DNA of 64,000 nucleotides, from positions 1,302,001 to 1,366,000 of the forward strand of contig JASSKH010000026.1 of NCBI GenBank assembly GCA_031763025.1, in the 5' to 3' direction. Positions 1 to 11,892 of the stretch are shown here, one piece after another. How positions within the stretch are numbered: position 1 is the stretch's first letter; each line of letters opens with the position of its first letter. This DNA comes from Macrocystis pyrifera (lineage: Eukaryota; Sar; Phaeophyceae; Laminariales; Laminariaceae). A program made the position numbers and the translations under genes. The notes under the pieces are model-generated. The model did not search any database. It was not told the DNA's origin and was given only the letters and a program-made list of their open reading frames with translations.

Positions 1-1991
1 GTCGGGTTGCTGATTGCTCGCGATTCTCGCGCTAGGAAGAACTTGGTTACAGTAGTTTGGCTGAAGCTGCTGTGAAGCGCAGTGGAGGCGAAGAGGGCAT
101 GGGATATTCGAAACGTTGAGCCTTTCGCCGGGCACAAAGCGACCCCAGGTATATCGAAGACACTGCGCCAAGCACTTTCTGCGCCCGCTGTTTGTCTTTG
201 CGCGATACAGTAGTATGCACTTTTTTGCAATGTATAACAGTGGGAGCAACTCATTCGGCACGTGCGGACTGGGTTGTTCAAGCTACGTAACATATTTATT
301 TATGGCCCATGTAACTTTTTTGATGGTGTTCGGTATACGCGGCTATTTGTAGTAGATACGCAAGGATTACACAGCTGTCCACATCCACTTGCTTTCGATG
401 GACTCATGGCGGTATGTGTAGCGTCGCGATAGGTGACCTATCATAGATATGTTGGACACTTGCAGATTGTGATTTTTCCAGAAAAGGAGGGAATATTTGT
501 GGAGCTTCGGCCGCGACCAGGAAAACGTAGAAAAACGCCGGTGTTAAGATACGAACGTACGTACTACACGCGTCAAACGGCAAAACAGCACCTATTTCGA
601 TTGGACGCATAGGCGGAAGGTGTGCTCAGAAGCAAATAATACGCTGGGAAACCGCGGTTAGGTTCCTTGACTGAATGTCCCCTACACAAAAACTACTTGG
701 TAGCATATTACAGCCAAAATAGGCCCTGGCGAGCCCAATAAGATCGGTCTCCTCTCGGCTCAGGAATGACTGTCAAGTGTTAATCTGAACCGTGATCGCG
801 TCAAATACATGCAACGAATTGACCAGGCTATATGCCCAGTAACACACTACAACTTGGAATCAGATACAGCAGTACTAGTACATCGTGCATATATGCAGTA
901 AAGGGGCGCTGAGTCAGGCCCCTTGTTCCTTGAGCCCGCTGGTGTGAACCGCAAACCGACATGATACCGATGGGGCCAAGGGCGACTTGGTGAGGTGCAT
1001 CTCCCGATGACCCTCGTGCTGCTCCAAAATCAACTGAAACGAGCGTTCAGACGGCCGACGAAGGTACAGGGAAAACGAAGGGGAGAATAAAGTTAAACCC
1101 TGCTACTGTAGAATTTAATGCACCCACGTTTTTTGGGGAAAATTACTTGGAACTAGTGTGTGATAATGTTTGCAGTGGCCAAAGGCGACGCATAGAAGTG
1201 TCGATTACAGCATTGGCCACACGTCGCAGCCCGAGCTGCTGAGTGAATCCCTTTGGAACTGGACGCACGTGTTTGGGAGAAAAACTGCTTGGAACTACTG
1301 TTGGGTGGGATAGCGTTTGCAGTACTAAAGGGGGTTCATGGACCCTAGAGTATAATGTCCAAGTGTACAGAGGAGCACTACGTGAGGAGTTGAACGACAA
1401 TGCCCGCCGCATGATACTAATGGTGCTGTTAGAAAGTGATACTAGTCGCACTGCTGCGCGCTTGCACCGCCACGAGACGATTCAAAAACCTCGCTTGCCA
1501 TTTGTTTGCTACTGGTATATATGTCTGGGTCCCTAAATGCTAACGGCTCAATCAGGTTAGAAAGTAGTCATACCCCGTACTCGCTACGATCTATAGTGAA
1601 ATCAGTGGTTTGAGTGACGGATTAAGGACATGAACATGTGAGTGTGACTTGAGGCTTATAGTGCAGCATGAATTTGTTGCCAGGATGGCATCCAACTTAG
1701 ACCCCGTGTCCTGAGTAGTGGTGCTGCAGCTGCAGCTACAACTAGATGCAGGACCGCAAAACATTGCCAACATGGGGCGGGTACGCTGCAAACTGCTTCC
1801 CGCCGCAAAACTGGGCACCCTGAGTTCCATACGCGCAGCCTGGGAATAACGCATATCTATCTCCGGACAGGGGAATAAAACGTTCCGTTCGGAGTCGACG
1901 GGGAAAAAAAAAAACGAGTTACCCTGGAAAGGAGCGGCTTCTCAGGGCACGACCATTCGGCCCCGCAGTCAACGTACCAAGAGTTACATAC
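1..1991. other. No gene recognised; 3' flank of RAD51B
   Basis: I see no convincing exon here on either strand. The stretch holds a diverged direct repeat (about 1120-1200 and 1238-1345, both around TTGGAACTA...GTTTGCAGT) and scattered short palindromes. The 3' end of the RAD51B transcript, and possibly a last coding exon, should lie in the right part. Confidence 0.5.
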
Positions 1992-4900
1992 TCACGTAGA
2001 CTGCAGATCGACTGCCACTTCTACCCTATTAGCGGGCAGTACGTCGAAGAACTGTAATGCCTCTCTTTCATCTGGAAAATTAAGGTACAACGCGAAAAAA
2101 AAACCTGTCCACCCCTCACTCACCCTATTCGACACGCAGTGATGCCATGTGTTGCCCAGGGCGGGAATTATGTAGGAATTCCCCTGCCCCCCGGATACCT
2201 CCGTTTCGAACGCGGAAGCACCTGCTCTCGAGCTGGAGTTTGTATGGCTTGCTATGCCCTGCCCCCTGCCGCCTTGAATCCTCGACGAGGAGGAAAAACT
2301 GGTAGTGACTTGATTCGTCACCACAACCACGGCCGAAAAAGTGTACGCGAGGCTCCTGTGCAAAACAGGTAGGCGGGTACATTGGGTTCGAACGCGCGAT
2401 TTGAGACAAAAGTGTTACCGTGCTTGCACCTCGATACCACAAAGACACAAGGCAGCTTGGAAGTGAACCCTTCCCATGTCTGTCAGGTGCCCTACACAAA
2501 TCAATAAATGTATGAGTGTCGGTCTATTGTCAACCCGGACTTCAGAGTTCAGAGGAAAAAAATGCGGAAAAAAAAAATCTGACGACTACTGCATTAATTA
2601 CATGAAGCAGAGACCGGGCTGTCGGTAGGGTGTGTCGTATGCGCTAGACGAGGAGCTGCGCAACACGCGCGCAGCACAATGACACTTGTAGTCATACTGC
2701 TCAACATTCTTCCAAGGCGGCGGGCGATAAACGCATCTTTTACCGTTTTTCATACCGCTATACTACAATCAGGTCATTAGGGTTAACGCTGTCGGGACTC
2801 GGGTACAGCGCGCGAAACAATGAGAAGCACAATAGCGGTCTTGCAGGCCGTCGAGAGCGAGCGCACAGTATGGAACCCACAGGTAAACCAACTAAAACAG
2901 TGGCAAGTGCGGTATGATCAGCCGTCCAGTGTGAGCGCTCAGCAGAACGAGTCGTAGTACGTTGCTGCGCGAGTGTGGTGCAACTCCTTGCTCCAGAGTG
3001 GTATGTATGATACTTCGGGCGCTTGAATAACCCAGTATCTCGCGCTGCATCGTATGGGCGTCGCTGAAGTCGTCATACGATTTCGTCAGTTCTCTCCTCT
3101 TGAGTTCCAAAAAGGGTTAAAGTGCTGGTACTGTGCTCGCAGAGCTGAAAGGTTACCGCTGCTAATTACAGATTCGGAACGTTGGTGCTGGTACTCGTAG
3201 GGCCGAAAGGTCGTTGTTGAAAACGTGTCAGCCCTGCATCGGCCAGGAAATACTCGTGAGCAAGTGAATGGCATAACGCGCATAAAGCGCATACAGAGCA
3301 CACCGGTGTGCGCGACGGCGAAGGCGAGACGGAGAAACTTCCTTACTTAAGGACTGCAGCTTGCCGGGTCAGCAGGTCCTGTCTGTTGATCGTCTCTTCC
3401 TTCGCGTAATCCTGCGCGGCCGGCAAAAGGAAAAACAAAAAAAACGTGCAGGCACCAGGTTAATGCTGCGTGTGCGTGGGCGGATATGCGATCGCGGAAG
3501 CGTTGGCCCATGACTCCTCTGCAGACTCACTAATGAAATATAATATCAACCAATGAATATTGCAATGTGCACTTCACTCACAGCAAAAAACTACCCTGTT
3601 ATTACTATTATAATAAACACGACGTGACTACTAAAGTAGGCATACGAAAAGCACGACGTCGTTTTTTATTTTCCCGCCAAGTAGACCCTCGGCTATGTTC
3701 GGGCTTACGAGCGACGTAAAGCAGTATACAGCAGGTATTGATTTGGACGTGCCCACCCTTCGCGCCAAAGCTGCAACGGAGTCCAGGATAATGAGGCGCA
3801 CGTTCCCCTCGATTATGCGTGTCTGGAGAGACTCCAGGCGCTCCAGCAGGGCAGAGGAGGTGTCGACGGTAAAAACGGTCACCTGCAGGAGGACATTGTT
3901 CATAAACATCAACATAAGAGACACACATCAGTATACACAGGCAAGCCAAATGACAGGTCAGGGTCGCAATCTCTCTGTTTTAATCAGCATCAGAGTTTGT
4001 ACCCCGACTGCAATTTTTCATGGTCTGTTTCCGCAGGCAAAACAACACCAGCTGTCAGCATCTGAGGCTGTACCCCAACAGCAAAGTTGGGTCGCCTGTT
4101 CCCGCAGGCAAAACAGTACCTTAAACGTTTCACTCCGCTTGGAACATCAACCACGCCCAGCCCACCTGATTTAGCAACCGCTCCAACCCGGTGGGGGCAA
4201 AATCGCCGTATTGCTCTGGCATCCGTGTGCTCGCGATTTCCACGAGCCGATCTGGGCTGAACTGCAACGGCATACAGGCGGGCATAAACAGCGTGTTTTG
4301 GTGTCTCACAGAGCAACACATGGCATAACCTGCCGCAGCATCCACTACGAAAAAAACAGTCCTGACCATCAAAGATCACAACAACCGCCGTCAACCATAA
4401 TAGCGAAACATGGTATGGTCGAGGCCTGCGCCTCGTGCCGACACCGCGATCATTCACGCACGTCTCGCTCTACGCTATGCTAGCCCCTATCGCGCGTGTG
4501 TGTCTTGTCTCCACACTGAACCGTTATTTTCACCCCACGGCAGGCGACAGCACACCCACTGTCCGCACTCATTCGTAATCCAAGAGACATGAAAAATTCT
4601 GTGGTCAGAACTGTGAAACAGAAAACCCAATGCGTTGCGAATTGATCGAGGTAGGAAAACGAAAGGCTAACGCACCGGGTTCGACTATTTTGCATCCACA
4701 AAGTAGCTGTCACGTTTCGGTGTACCGTACAACACGCACGATACCTTGACACCGCCTACCCCTGGGATGAATATCCGAGCCGAGTCCCCCCAACTCAAGG
4801 GTGGTACACACACGAAAAATGGCGGCTTTGGCAAGATATGGTCGAGATGTTTCGACAGATGCATCGCTCGATTTTTGGACACTCCCCGTGATGGAGAAAT

Positions 4901-6316
4901 ATAGCTTGAAAATCCGTCCGAGGGGGGGGGTGTTGTGTCATCACACGTGTTGTACAGTACTTCTCGGTTTTGGGATTGCCGCCATAATCTTGTTACCTAC
5001 GTCCACCCTCATTGCGCACCTTGCGCTCGGTATCTAAATACACCACGCCAGCATCCTCGCCGAGGCCACCTAATCTCGACGGTAGACATGCTTGGGCCGC
5101 CAGCATCAGGCAAGCCTGAGTCTTGCCGACCCCTGCAGGTCCGACGAGCTCGGTGATCATGCCCGTGGGGAAGCCACCCTGAGAGCGACCCAGGGGCAAT
5201 TAATCGAGGGCAACGCTCGCATCATATTCTGCTCATCCGTTCCAGGGAGAAAAACTGACGGAATGGACGAAAAGACGAACAGGAATTTGACGTTCCCTGT
5301 CAATTTGTGCCTCTGGTCGGTAAGTCGATATGGTAAGGAGCAAGGAGGTAAGGCGACAGCTGCAGCAAGAGACGACACTTTTCGCCCATCGCACCACCCA
5401 CCCCCCGGCTTACACCGAAACCCGGGGCCAAAACCTTCATCAACGGCGCATTCCCTGACCAAGTGAGACACTGAACCAACACCAACACCATTCCGTTTCA
5501 GATGCAAAGATACAGTACTCGACATATAGGTATGTGTATGGTAAGTGCCCCTGTTTTTCTCGTGAAATTTGAAGGTACTGCTCCGGATATCATATGGATT
5601 TGGACGGCCATGAAAATTCAGCTCTAAATACAGAGAACGTTAGGTCTCCTGGTGCAATGGTGCATCTCCACTCGCATATTAATAATAGGTTATGTGAGTA
5701 TAATGCTCGATATCGATGGTACCAGGAGATATTGGTGTGAAATACCCAGCACTCGAATCAGTCCTGATTTGATGCTGCTGCTCGTATCGAAAAAAAACGA
5801 AAAAAAAAAAAAAAAACGAGCGATTTTCGAATTTCAAATTTTCAAATTTTCAAAAGCAGTCTGCATCGTGCAGCGGAAAGTACTAAAAACGAATCTGGGG
5901 TGCCGATTTCTCAATTACGTGGTACAGGCTTCGTGCAGAGATAAGGTGCAGCAGGGCTTTACCGTGTACAGAACACCGAAATGCTACAGGCACCGTATCT
6001 GCAGTACTACAGAGTAAAGTAGTTGCACCTGCAATGAGTTGTCTATGGTCGGGAGGCCTGTAGACACGAAGAAGCTGCTGCCGGTCTCTCTTCTTTCTCT
6101 CAGCAGTTCCCCAGCCGTCTTGGTTTCTGGTGCTATCCTCTTGGCAACGGAACGCAACAGGTTCACAACCTCAAATTGGTTTAAATTCAAAGCCTGGACC
6201 AGCTGCAGCTCCGTCTTCGAGAATAGATCGCCCACCGTATGCAACCCCTCGGAGGTCATACGGGCGACGATCCCTTCGTCTAGGCCGAGCCGTCGGAGAG
6301 GTTGTTGGCTAGCCAT
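1992..6316 (-). CDS. RAD51B: RAD51B-like recombinase paralogue
   Basis: RecA/RAD51 superfamily ATPase, expected in the nucleus in the RAD51 paralogue complex that supports homologous recombination. Exons in transcript order: 6316-6029, 5178-5020, 4261-4166, 3882-3757, 3411-3347, 2355-2124; all junction phases agree and give about 322 residues. Exon 1 (96 aa, start MASQQPLRRLGLDEG) is the helical N-terminal domain. Exon 2 has Walker A GPAGVGKT (about residues 109-116) and VVYLDTE. Exon 3 has RLVEIASTRMP. Exon 4 has Walker B LIILDSVAAL. Exon 5 reads INRQDLLTRQAAVLK and exon 6 has VVVVTNQVTT and ALGNTWHHCV, both in the order known for RAD51B. The last 15-45 residues are unclear: a 52-nt candidate intron after SNR ends the protein about 16 codons on, while read-through gives an open frame to 1992. 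It shares a 546-bp head-to-head gap with GPAA1. Confidence 0.88.
4735..4935 (+). repeat. Dispersed ~190-bp repeat, copy A
   Basis: Lies in RAD51B intron 2. It is recognisably related to 31100-31300 and 36300-36505 on the same strand and to 60905-61090 on the other strand. The copies share GAGCCGAGT...CAC-AC-A..AATGGYGG.TTTGG, then a run ending in GACGCATCG.TCGRCGTTT. The ends are AT-poor and weakly inverted (GTACAACACG near the start, CGTGTTGTAC near the end), so a short non-autonomous DNA element is likely. Confidence 0.55.
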
Positions 6317-6862
6317 GCTCCCCTCGTGCTTTCGACGTTACGATATGACAGCGTGCACCCCTTGTCAGGAGCGGCAGGCAGCACCAACCTCCACGGATGC
6401 GCGGGCGTAGTTTACGCTATACGCTACCATATGGTTTTGCCAATACCCACAGCTCAGCTATCATGAACGGTACGAGCATAGCAAGACGACAAACTGTCAA
6501 GGATGCGAGTTGTTGTGTTCTGCATTCTGCACCAATGGGAATGACTCTACCTATTAATAGTTCTGTACAATGGGAATGACTCTAGTCATTCCCATTGGTT
6601 CTGTACTCTGTTCATTTAAATTTTTTAACGTCATGGAGTTCAGTAGAAAGTAATGGCGTTCTTTGACAAGGTCGTAGTTAATAGGGCTTGAGTGGAAGAA
6701 ACCCAAATCCCAAATCGCTCCACTTGTCGCAACCGAGCACCGAGGCTGTCTGTGTTGCGTGTCCCAGATATTGGAGCAACACGCAGGCTGTGGAATTGGC
6801 AACGATCAGTTCCCAGTTAGTGCCGGAGCCGTAAGGCCAGGCAATAGTGTAAGAGATTTACG
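6317..6862. promoter_or_regulatory. Head-to-head promoter region RAD51B/GPAA1 with a 30-bp palindrome
   Basis: This 546-bp gap separates the two start codons and must hold both promoters. At 6568-6597 there is an exact inverted repeat with 14-bp arms (CAATGGGAATGACT and its complement) around a 2-nt spacer. A third copy of the same half-site, in direct orientation, lies at 6533-6546. The halves read CCAATGGG, so they contain a CCAAT-like core. I see no clear TATA box. Confidence 0.5.
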
Positions 6863-9800
6863 ATGACAACCCGTCAAAGTGCTTCCCTGGGCAAGTCCAA
6901 GAACACCGACGATTCTCGCCGCCATGCCACAACCGTCGCTCCCCAAGAAAATATGGTCAAGGACACAGCAGTGTGGGACCGCCGTGTCCAGTTGATATCA
7001 GTTGCATCTTTTGTTCTGGGCTGCTTGTGGATATTTCTTTTCCCTTTGGTGACGGTGACAACAGGAGAAGCTAAGCCCAGGGGGACATTCTTCGATGAGA
7101 ACGCAATGCTAATCCACCACACTTCGACCGAGCTTACGGCAGCGGACGTGGACTGGGCTCGACCTGCGCCGCTCATTGACGCCCACCCTCGGGTGAGTTC
7201 GTGGCTGTCTTTGCAGCTCGGCTGAATTTGCCGCCTATCTGCAGCGCTAAAAGTCGTGCCCTTAGAACTCTACTGCTGTAGGCGAAAAGGTTGCAGAAAT
7301 TGACCGCACCTTGTGCAATGTTTCGTACTGGTTACGCACGTTGCGATACAGAGCAGAGGTGCATACCTGGTACGTTACACCTTGTTACGTAACATCTACA
7401 CAGCAGTTGTACGAGTACTTATTTTGTACCAGGTATATAGCTGGTAAATAGTACCAGGTACCAGGTACGTATTACTTGTATTATACCGGGTAGCTGGTAG
7501 TACGTACCCCGATATCTACACCAGGCATATAGCAACAGCAATTCCTATTTGCACGAGTCTATCAGTATGTCGTTCAACACCCAATATGCCCAGCACAGCA
7601 GCAGCAGTAGGTCCGACTTGTACAGGTTTTGTATACCAGGTGTGTACGAATATATATATATATACCATGCTGAATTCTGTACTCAATACTCAGCACATAT
7701 AAACAGAGCAGTTTCGCGTTCCGTTGCGCCTGATTAGGATGGCCTTGGGGGGGCGTCATGGGTATGCTCCGTTCTTGGCGGGATGGATCTTCCGTGCCAC
7801 ACGCACACCTTCTACGACAGGCCGGCGGCACGCTCGGGGCTGCGAACCAGGTACATGGATACATTTTGCTCTGCTTCTGCTCCTGTTCCTATGCAGCAGG
7901 CGGTATCGTAGACCCGGCTGATAAACGGTACGAAGGCGTGGCTGGTATACCTCTTTATTTATCGTAGAGCAAGTATGTAGTGCGCTTTGGCGTGCGGCAC
8001 CGGCGGCACCGGTATCATATTGCGGCGCTGGCGCCTGTCGGAAAGTGCGTACGTTTAGTTCCGAATGTACTATGTACACGATGACAGAGCTTTGCTCGTC
8101 TTGGTTTCACAACTGAGGTTGTCACCTATAATACCGTGCCCTACACTGGCTTGGTTCGTCTTGTACGATGTGCCGGTTCCGCACCTTACGTCGTCAATTC
8201 TGCCATGCCCTTTTTTCGTATCTGGAGTGTGTACACCGTGCTGGAGCCTGCACCCGGATCCGACGGCAAGGAATGCGTGGTGTTAACAACATCTCAGGAC
8301 CTTTCTGGCTCGGCGGAGGAAATGCTCGATCGACCTGATTTCGCCGGGCTCTCGCTCTCCTTTTCTGTCCTGAAGCAATTGAAAGACCACGTCGGCTGGA
8401 TGTCGAAGCGTGTTATCGTCCTGATCGCTGACGAAGACCTTAATGAGCCCCGAGCGGAGCGACTGCACTTGGGGGTCAAGACTTTCATCGACGATTACCA
8501 CTTGAACACTCTCGATTTACTGAACAGGTGGGGACTTGGCGTTGTATCTTGTCTACGTTGTTACTTTTGCGCACAGCCTACAGGCAGGTCGAGTTGAGTC
8601 TCTGCATAACGGTGAAGCTCACGCGGCTGCTTGCCTTGGTTTAGTTTCATACCGTAGTTTTTCCTCTTGCGAAATTGACCATCAATAGAACACTGGCCAC
8701 GAGCAGAGTTGGTACCATGTTACCTCGTGTACCTATCTCGACTACGACTGGAGGGGGCAGTGCGTCTTATGTCTGTGTACCCAATGCTTAAATAGTGCGT
8801 GTTACAGCAGTTGTCAGAGGGGTGACCCTGGCGGGGGGAACTGGTGTTTTTGCTGTTGTTATTTTCCCACCATTTCTTATCTTTGCCCTTCTTTTTTCTC
8901 TCTCCTTCTAGTCGTAACTTAAATCCGGGGTCACAAAGCAGGCTCTTCTCCCTCCTTTCCACTACGGTTCTTGCCTTGCATTTTTTATGGCCTGAATACT
9001 TGAGCCCTTTCTTTCGTCGTCGACTCGCATCGTTGTTTCAAGCTGTATCGACGACCGCCAGGCACCTGGTACACTTCTTTGTTTTGCTCCCTCTGTTGAA
9101 ACTTGCCGAACTCCATCAACCCGTCATGCTCTGAACTTTTTTTTTTTCACGTGGTTGTCTCCATCGATTTATAGGCGCACCAAGGACTCTAACATGACCG
9201 CCTCGATCCAGCATGGTGGCGTTATTCGGGCAGCCTTGTCTCTTGAAAATCCGGAGCCGGGCGAGCCTGAGGTGGTCCAGTTGCTCACGTCAGGTAAGCA
9301 CCCCGCGCAGCTTTCCTTCGTGCACTCTGGGATTGCATGTATGGTATCACCTGCTTCAGTGCACTTCACCTATTAATACTTAAGAAAAAGGGTACAAAGA
9401 AAGCCAAAGAAAGCCAGACTCAGCACAGAAACTAAGAAATCTGAGAGCCTCCATACTGAACTTAATGTAGAACGCACCCTTCCCACATAAGAAATCCAGC
9501 CTGAGTCGGCAATCGTGTTTCTTACTACTGTAGGTGTCTCGTGAGGTGGGCGGAGAACTCTTGGGTGTGGGCTCCCACCCACTGCTCCAAATGCCTAGCT
9601 GGTGCGGCTCGGCATCGTCAGAAGACCCAGAATCCGGCCTCGCACATCGTCATATGACACATAACTCCGCCCCCCTCTTGCTATGTCGCGCGCTGCTCAA
9701 TCACAGGGATAAACGGCGAGCTCCCAAATATGGACCTCCTCAACGCGGCCGTCTTCCATCACGAACGCCAGGGACTTAGCGTTTTGCTGGATACGTGCTC

Positions 9801-11319
9801 CGGGCCTCAGCACGACGGACCTTTCGCCTGCCCAGATGCGGCGGCACGGGCTGCTAGGGCCTGCCGGCGCCGCCTGCCGCACAGCGCGAACGGCGCTGCT
9901 GCCCAGCGGTACTTGGATCGACTGTTCTCCATGCTAGGTTTCATGGGATCTGCGATGATTGGGCCCAGTGGGCCGCATGTGCACTTGTTGAGACACAGTG
10001 TGGACGCCTTGACAATTCGGAGTCGCGTGGGGGTTAAGCGGGAGGCGAACGGTAAAACACAACGGGTTACGTCCGGGTCAGGCGTTCGTAGCACCGCTGC
10101 TGTGCTTAGTATCGTCCGGGGCATTTCGAATCTGGAGGAAGAGTTGCACCACTCGTTCTTCAGCTACCTGATGCTATCCACGTCATCTTTTGTTTCCATA
10201 GGTACGTGCTCCTCTGCGCGGCCAAAAATGTGTGTTCGATCCCTTTGGAGGTAAAATGTGCATACTCTCGTATGATAGGAAAGCCGTTTTTTTGCTGATA
10301 CTGCTAACCTCTCACAGACATGTGCACACGAAGCTTCTTTCCTAGCGCAAATTGTCAGGGATGTTCTAGGACCTGTAAGTAAGAGCATCTACATACTCCG
10401 TGTGGTTGTGGCAGCGCAGTGTTGTAGTGCCCTTCGTTGTCACCCTTCTCCTTCGAAGAGCCCACTGATGTATTAATATGGCCACGTATGAGAGCCTCTT
10501 CATTTCTTGTATCGTGCCCCCAGGAATGCCATCGCTTGTCGTGTGCCCCACTATTAATCGAAAACTCCGCGAACGGTTCGCACTCGGTAGACACTCCAGC
10601 AGTGGTCAGTGACACCCCATAACGTGTTCCCGCTGCATGTCTAATTAATATCACCTTCGTAACTATTAACAGGTGAATACGCCTACGCGCTGGTCCTGCT
10701 ATTAGTCCCTCTGGCAATGCAAGGCAGACGTCTCGTCGCCCTCAATGAAGACAAGCAGCTTCTGGGAGCCGTGTTAGTTGTCGGCATCTTCCAAGTGTTT
10801 GGGGCTCTGCTCTTATGGCTCGCCTCGGTCTGGCCAGAGCCTTCCACGGAAAAGTTAGCGGTGAACCTCCAACTCATCGATCTTGCGGGATATGCGTTGA
10901 TTTTGCTTCTAGGTGCAACTGGGCTTACGAAGACGGCCAAACGGACGCGACGCCCTTTTTGGGAGGGCCCTAAAATGGTCATGTCGTGCCTCGTGGGATA
11001 TTCTTGCACCGTGACTGCGCTTCTCAGTTGGCAGGTGGCGGCAGTAATGGCGCTGACCCACGTGCCGTTGCTGACTATTGTGCGACCTTTCCAGAGAAAG
11101 TCTTTTTCTAGTTGGTGCATGGCTCTCGCGATGGCGATAAGCTCGCCCGCGCAGTGGTCGATAGTGCTTAGGTGGGTGACGGCGCATGCCTCAGGCACGG
11201 GCGTTATATTGCAGTGGCTGCGATGGTTTCGATTGTCTGGGCTGTTGAACGTGCCACTCATGTGCTTTGTTTCCATGCCTGTGCATTTAACGGTTGCGTT
11301 CGTCCTATTCGCTCCATAA
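6863..11319 (+). CDS. GPAA1: GPI transamidase subunit GPAA1/GAA1
   Basis: Membrane subunit of the ER GPI transamidase, which attaches GPI anchors to proteins. Exons 6863-7192, 7738-7850, 8228-8527, 9175-9293, 9707-10201 and 10673-11319 join in phase to about 667 aa (human GPAA1 is 621). The N-terminus has a cytosolic segment and one membrane span (about residues 43-64). The lumenal M28-peptidase-like domain shows SVYTVLEPAPG...ECVVLTT, matching the family's NVYGILRAPR...SLVLTVP, then RVIVLIADEDL, INGELPNMDLLN, and PSGPHVHLLRHSVDALTIR. The segment LEEELHHSFFSYLMLSTSSFVSIG is followed by a 215-aa final exon with several membrane spans, as in the family. Exon 2 (38 codons) is the least conserved and its borders are less certain. 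It converges with RCL1, 573 bp away. Confidence 0.92.
9373..9530. repeat. ~155-bp MITE-like repeat, copy 1
   Basis: Lies in GPAA1 intron 4. It starts TTAAGAAA and ends TTTCTTACTA, so the ends are inverted. It matches 54812-54962 at GAAATCCAGCCT and TTARTGTAGAMCGCAC. Confidence 0.45.
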
Positions 11320-11892
11320 TCGAAGGCGAATGGCTATTCCAAAAACTCAATATTAATAGTATAGCATGGCCTAGGGTGTATAACGAAAAAGATTGTGCAA
11401 TCAGGTACCGGTATCTCCTAACTCTCTCATATCCTCAATGTTGTCGAAGTATACGTCGTACAACATCTACGCGCATTTGAAGTCCGACATCATTGAGAGA
11501 CTGGCGCTTCGATCCATTATAATGCACACGTTCACCCAATGGCCAAACGCACAAAGTTTGCCATTCACATACAGTAGTACTCAACTCAACAACTACGTGG
11601 CCTCCTTTGACAAGTTCTTGAAGCCGGTGCCAGCAAAAAAACAAGCATCTATGTTGCCCCCCTTGACAAGTTCTTGAAGCCGATGCCTTGGCAAGAGACC
11701 ATTACCTGTGCAGAGGCATGCAGCAACGAGGTAAACAGCGCCCATCGGCGGGAAAAAATGTTTAGTTTGCTGCATTGACAACTTCTGCAGTAGTCGCCAC
11801 CTCAAGTGGTTATATCATGTTTAATCCGACAAAGCAAACATTGCCAAGATTCAGTACGAAGAACAGAGCCCGCTTTCATTGCGTCCATTTTC
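11320..11892. other. Convergent intergenic region GPAA1/RCL1
   Basis: Both genes end here, so it carries their 3' UTRs. A local duplication is visible: GACAAGTTCTTGAAGCCG occurs at about 11608-11625 and again near 11664-11681. No coding signal seen. Confidence 0.5.
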
